Position numbers and translations under genes: made by a program
The notes under the pieces: model-generated
Seen by the model: the letters and a program-made list of their open reading frames with translations, nothing else
The model's database searches: none
Told to the model about the DNA's origin: nothing
Part shown: positions 61,705 through 64,000 of the stretch, one piece after another
Position numbering within the stretch: position 1 is the stretch's first letter
How the letters are laid out: every line of letters begins with the position of its first letter
Assembly: GCF_004770265.1 (NCBI RefSeq)
Contig: NZ_RQGQ01000001.1
Coordinates: forward strand, 109,379-173,378
Origin: Leptospira congkakensis
GTDB taxonomy: Bacteria > Spirochaetota > Leptospiria > Leptospirales > Leptospiraceae
Direction of reading: 5' to 3'
DNA length: 64,000 bases

Positions 61705-63132
61705 ATGTCCAATCCAAACCATTTCCAAGTGATCGTTATTGGAGGAGGGCCCGGCGGTTATGTCGCAGCCATCCGCGCCGCACAATTAAGTTTACAAACT
61801 TGTGTTGTGGAACGTGAAAAACTCGGTGGAGTTTGTTTGAATTGGGGTTGTATTCCCACCAAAGCTTTGTTAGAAAGCGCACATGTCTTGGAACATTTGA
61901 AACATGCTGCGAGTTTCGGTTTGTCTTGTGATAATGTCAAAGCTGATTTTGAGGCTGTCATCAAACGTTCTCGGTCTGTGGCAGACCAAATGGCCAAAGG
62001 TGTTGAGTTTCTGATGAAGAAAAACAAAATCACCGTAGTGAATGGAGAGGCTAGTTTCCAAAATTCCAAAACGATACTAGTAAAACCAAGTTCTGGTGAA
62101 CTAGCAACTTATACAGCCGACTTTTATATTTTAGCGGTGGGTGCGAAAAACAAGGCCCTTCCTTTTTTACCTTTTGATGGGAAACGTGTATTGTCTGCTA
62201 GAGATGCCATGATTGAACCAAAAGTCATTCCTAATCTTGCCATCATTGGTGCCGGTGCGATTGGAGTGGAGTTTGCCGATTTTTATGCGAGTATGGGATC
62301 TAAAGTGACTATCATTGAATTCCAAGACCATTTACTTCCTAATGAAGATTTAGAAATCTCTGGAATACTAGAGCGAAGTTTTAAAAAACGAGGGATCGAA
62401 TTTTATCTAAGCCATGGAGTAGAGACTGCCACAGTTTCTGAATCGGGAGTGGAATTAACTTTGTTAGATCGAAATTCTGCTAAAAAAGAAAAATTAAACT
62501 TTGATAAGGTGATAGTTGGGGTAGGAATTTCGCCTAATACTAGTTCTATTGGTCTGGATGAAATTGGGATCAAACTAAAAAATGGATTTGTAGACTTTGT
62601 TGGTAATTACCGTTCCACCGTGGATCATATTTATGCCATTGGCGATTGTATTCCGACACCTTCCCTTGCCCATGTGGCCAGTGCCGAAGGAATTCGCGCA
62701 GCAGAAGATATTTCTGTGCGCCTTGGGAACCCTCACCATTTACAAATCTCAAGACTAAATTATTCTTATATCCCAGGTTGTACCTATTGTCATCCGGAAG
62801 TGGCGAGTGTGGGTCTTACAGAAGAAAAAGCGAAAGCACAAGGGTATGAAATCACTGTTGGTAAATTTCCTTTCACCGCGAGTGGTCGTGCGCAGGCCCA
62901 AGGGGACACAACCGGAATGGTGAAAATTGTTTCTGATAAAAAACATGGGGAAATTTTAGGAGCCCATATCATTGGGAGTGGGGCCACCGAGATGATCGCT
63001 GAACTAACGCTAGGTGCCAATATGGAGATCACGGTTAGAGAACTGGCAAACACCATCCATGCCCATCCAACGTTATCGGAGGGAATTATGGAAAGTGCGG
63101 CGGCGGTACTCGGAGAGGCGATTAATATATAG
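61705..63132 (+). CDS. lpdA: Dihydrolipoyl dehydrogenase (E3)
   Basis: 475 residues. This FAD enzyme reoxidises dihydrolipoamide in 2-oxoacid dehydrogenase or glycine-cleavage complexes. Motifs are IGGGPGGYVAAIRAAQL (FAD), GGVCLNWGCIPTKALLES (redox disulfide C-x4-C), LAIIGAGAIGVEFADFYASMG (NAD), YAIGDCIPTPSLAHVASAEG and the catalytic His-Glu pair in HAHPTLSE. GGGAG precedes the ATG. No E1 or E2 genes are adjacent. Confidence 0.96.
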   Translation: MSNPNHFQVIVIGGGPGGYVAAIRAAQLSLQTCVVEREKLGGVCLNWGCIPTKALLESAHVLEHLKHAASFGLSCDNVKADFEAVIKRSRSVADQMAKGVEFLMKKNKITVVNGEASFQNSKTILVKPSSGELATYTADFYILAVGAKNKALPFLPFDGKRVLSARDAMIEPKVIPNLAIIGAGAIGVEFADFYASMGSKVTIIEFQDHLLPNEDLEISGILERSFKKRGIEFYLSHGVETATVSESGVELTLLDRNSAKKEKLNFDKVIVGVGISPNTSSIGLDEIGIKLKNGFVDFVGNYRSTVDHIYAIGDCIPTPSLAHVASAEGIRAAEDISVRLGNPHHLQISRLNYSYIPGCTYCHPEVASVGLTEEKAKAQGYEITVGKFPFTASGRAQAQGDTTGMVKIVSDKKHGEILGAHIIGSGATEMIAELTLGANMEITVRELANTIHAHPTLSEGIMESAAAVLGEAINI

Positions 63133-63244
63133 GGGGAGGGGGGAAATCAACAGATTGTTTTGTGAGGTAATTTTAAATTTTTCAGTTTTGGATATAGGAT
63201 CACATAGATACTGAATTAAAATCGGGAAAACTCTGGTAAAAAGC

Positions 63245-63273
63245 TTGAAATAGGGTTATACCAGAGTTATACT
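63245..63273 (+). promoter_or_regulatory. Consensus promoter and repeat operator of the toxin-antitoxin operon
   Basis: -35 TTGAAA (63245-63250), 17-base spacer and -10 TATACT (63268-63273). Initiation would fall at the antitoxin ATG (63280), implying a leaderless mRNA, and no Shine-Dalgarno is seen. GTTATAC occurs at 63255-63261 and 63266-63272, a direct repeat spaced 11 bp that overlaps the promoter and would suit binding of ribbon-helix-helix dimers. Confidence 0.75.
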
Positions 63274-63279
63274 TTTTCT

Positions 63280-63528
63280 ATGAAAACAGCGATATCCATT
63301 CCTGATGACCTCTTTGTTTCCGCTGAAAATACCGCTAAAAAATTGGGAATTCCCAGAAGCCAATTATTTGCAATAGCCCTTGAAGAATTTATAGAAAATC
63401 ATTCAAAAGAAAAAATTACAAAAAGACTAAACGAAGTTTATACAAAGTCTTCTCATACAACTGATAATTTAATTTCGGATATCTCTGTCTCAACCCTAAG
63501 AAGTAGCCTTAAAGATGACACGTGGTGA
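63280..63528 (+). CDS. chpI: Ribbon-helix-helix antitoxin, ChpI-like
   Basis: 82 residues. The N-terminal RHH DNA-binding domain is MKTAISIPDDLFVSAENTAK with IPRSQLFAIALEEFIEN. The C-terminal ~35 residues are likely the flexible toxin-neutralising tail (ISDISVSTLRSSLKDDTW). It binds the operon promoter and blocks the MazF-like toxin. The start ATG has no ribosome-binding site. It overlaps the toxin gene by 14 bases. The arrangement matches ChpI-ChpK of Leptospira interrogans. Confidence 0.88.
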   Translation: MKTAISIPDDLFVSAENTAKKLGIPRSQLFAIALEEFIENHSKEKITKRLNEVYTKSSHTTDNLISDISVSTLRSSLKDDTW

Positions 63529-63871
63529 AATTTGGTGGGTTGATCTAGGCATTCCATTTGGGAGTGAGCCCGGTTTTAAAAGACCAGTTTTAATTGTACA
63601 AGACAACGCTTTCAATGAAAGTAATATTAATACGATCATAGTCGTTCCCTTAACTACCAATGTGAATTTGGCTATGGCTCCCGGAAATACAACTTTAAGT
63701 AAAAAAGATACAAATCTTTCCAAGGACTCAATTGTAAATGTTTCTCAGATTGTAACATTAGATAGAGAAAGATTCATAAGTAAGGCTTCAGAAATCAAAA
63801 ACAAGAATATGAAGAAAGTAGAAGAAGGGATTAAGTTAGTACTTTCTTTGGATCATCGGCACTACGCATAA
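63515..63871 (+). CDS. chpK: MazF/PemK-family endoribonuclease toxin, ChpK-like
   Basis: 118 residues of the PemK/MazF fold: MTRGEIWWVDLGIPFGSEPGFKRPVLIVQDNAFN, NTIIVVPLTTNVNLAMAPGN and SIVNVSQIVTLDRERFIS. The R-G-E-I-W-W-V and G-S-E-P/R-P-V-L motifs of active members are intact, so it is probably a functional mRNA interferase. AAAGATG lies before the ATG within the antitoxin gene. It is translationally linked to the antitoxin by a 14-base overlap. Confidence 0.93.
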   Translation: MTRGEIWWVDLGIPFGSEPGFKRPVLIVQDNAFNESNINTIIVVPLTTNVNLAMAPGNTTLSKKDTNLSKDSIVNVSQIVTLDRERFISKASEIKNKNMKKVEEGIKLVLSLDHRHYA

Positions 63872-63889
63872 CAACATCTAACGATTAAA

Positions 63890-63973
63890 TTCCGCGCCAG
63901 CGATTGAGCGGAAATCCTTTCCGTATGGTATTCCCCCAAATAATTGGACATTAAAATAAAGCCTTCGCGAAGG
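63890..63973 (+). repeat. Overlapping hairpins and a 12-bp palindrome downstream of the toxin gene
   Basis: TTCCGC (63890-63895) pairs with GCGGAA (63908-63913). A second hairpin CGGAAA-TCC-TTTCCG (63909-63923) uses the same bases, so the two exclude each other. CCTTCGCGAAGG at 63962-63973 is a perfect palindrome overlapping a Shine-Dalgarno. Could be an attenuator or part of a repeated element. Function unknown. Confidence 0.45.
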
Positions 63974-63979
63974 AGCAAT

Positions 63980-64000
63980 ATGAATCGCGAAAGAAGAGGC
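63980..64000 (+). CDS. Possible start of a further gene, cut by window end
   Basis: ATG at 63980 (MNRERRG) with AAGGAG seven bases upstream. Only seven codons are in the window, so nothing can be said of the product. Confidence 0.35.

Noticed and set aside
63872..64000. Integron attC site after the toxin-antitoxin pair
   Set aside because: ATCTAAC fits the RYYYAAC core, and TA cassettes often sit in integrons, but no GTTRRRY core occurs downstream within the window and no other cassette or integrase is seen.

Overview
The window is AT-rich spirochaete DNA that I assign to Leptospira. The evidence is the gene content: a flagellar FliG-paralogue/FliH pair, lipoproteins with loose spirochaetal lipoboxes, several 7TM-DISM sensors, a phasin-related protein, a ChpI/ChpK-type toxin-antitoxin pair and frequent TTG/GTG starts. 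No searches were possible. Family names rest on motifs read by eye, and species cannot be given. The denitrification-type genes hint at an environmental (saprophytic) lineage, but that is inference.

Layout. 1-3 kb: a cut-off PAS sensor, a short SSB and two lipoproteins. 3-8.8 kb: an MBOAT O-acyltransferase, then a tight operon of PilZ protein, Rossmann protein, DUF374 acyltransferase, metK, a half transketolase and clpS. 8.8-17.7 kb: a two-CBM48 secreted protein, a 1212-residue acidic-repeat/TM/TPR protein, a WecG/TagA glycosyltransferase, a secreted protein with an MFS transporter, and mtnC. 17.7-25.3 kb: a nitric oxide reduction island (norF, norE divergent from norC-norB-norQ-norD, then nnrS and a Crp/Dnr-type regulator). 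25.3-31.5 kb: the minus-strand operon feeding into that regulator, with a FliG paralogue, FliH and two 7TM sensors with degenerate kinase domains. 31.6-35.8 kb: two overlapping 7TM lipoprotein class III nucleotidyl cyclases. 35.9-49.4 kb: aldehyde dehydrogenase, double hemerythrin, gatB, cobC-cobS-cobT, dnaE, a membrane AraC regulator and a long-chain acyl-CoA ligase. 49.4-54.6 kb: an M23 peptidase divergent from an operon of ECF sigma factor, small soluble protein, CHAT protease and Cys-cluster protein. 54.6-64 kb: phasin, mtnA-msrA, a minus-strand FapA/hydrolase/CheX-like/degenerate-GGDEF operon, a methyltransferase, lpdA, and a toxin-antitoxin pair.

Most interesting points. (i) The two tandem cyclases have complementary active-site losses: one keeps both metal aspartates but lacks the transition-state Asn/Arg, and the other keeps Asn/Arg but lacks the second aspartate. 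This predicts an obligate heterodimer like mammalian C1/C2. (ii) The sigma factor, small protein and CHAT protease look like a protease-gated sigma switch. (iii) Perfect TTGAT-N4-ATCAA boxes precede norC (spaced exactly for class II activation) and nnrS, and a 9/10 match precedes the hemerythrin. The Crp-family protein encoded here has the matching E-x-x-S-R recognition helix. (iv) Three TGC-N3-GCA palindromes spaced 22 and 44 bp lie upstream of the phasin gene. (v) The antitoxin gene has a consensus promoter that implies a leaderless mRNA.
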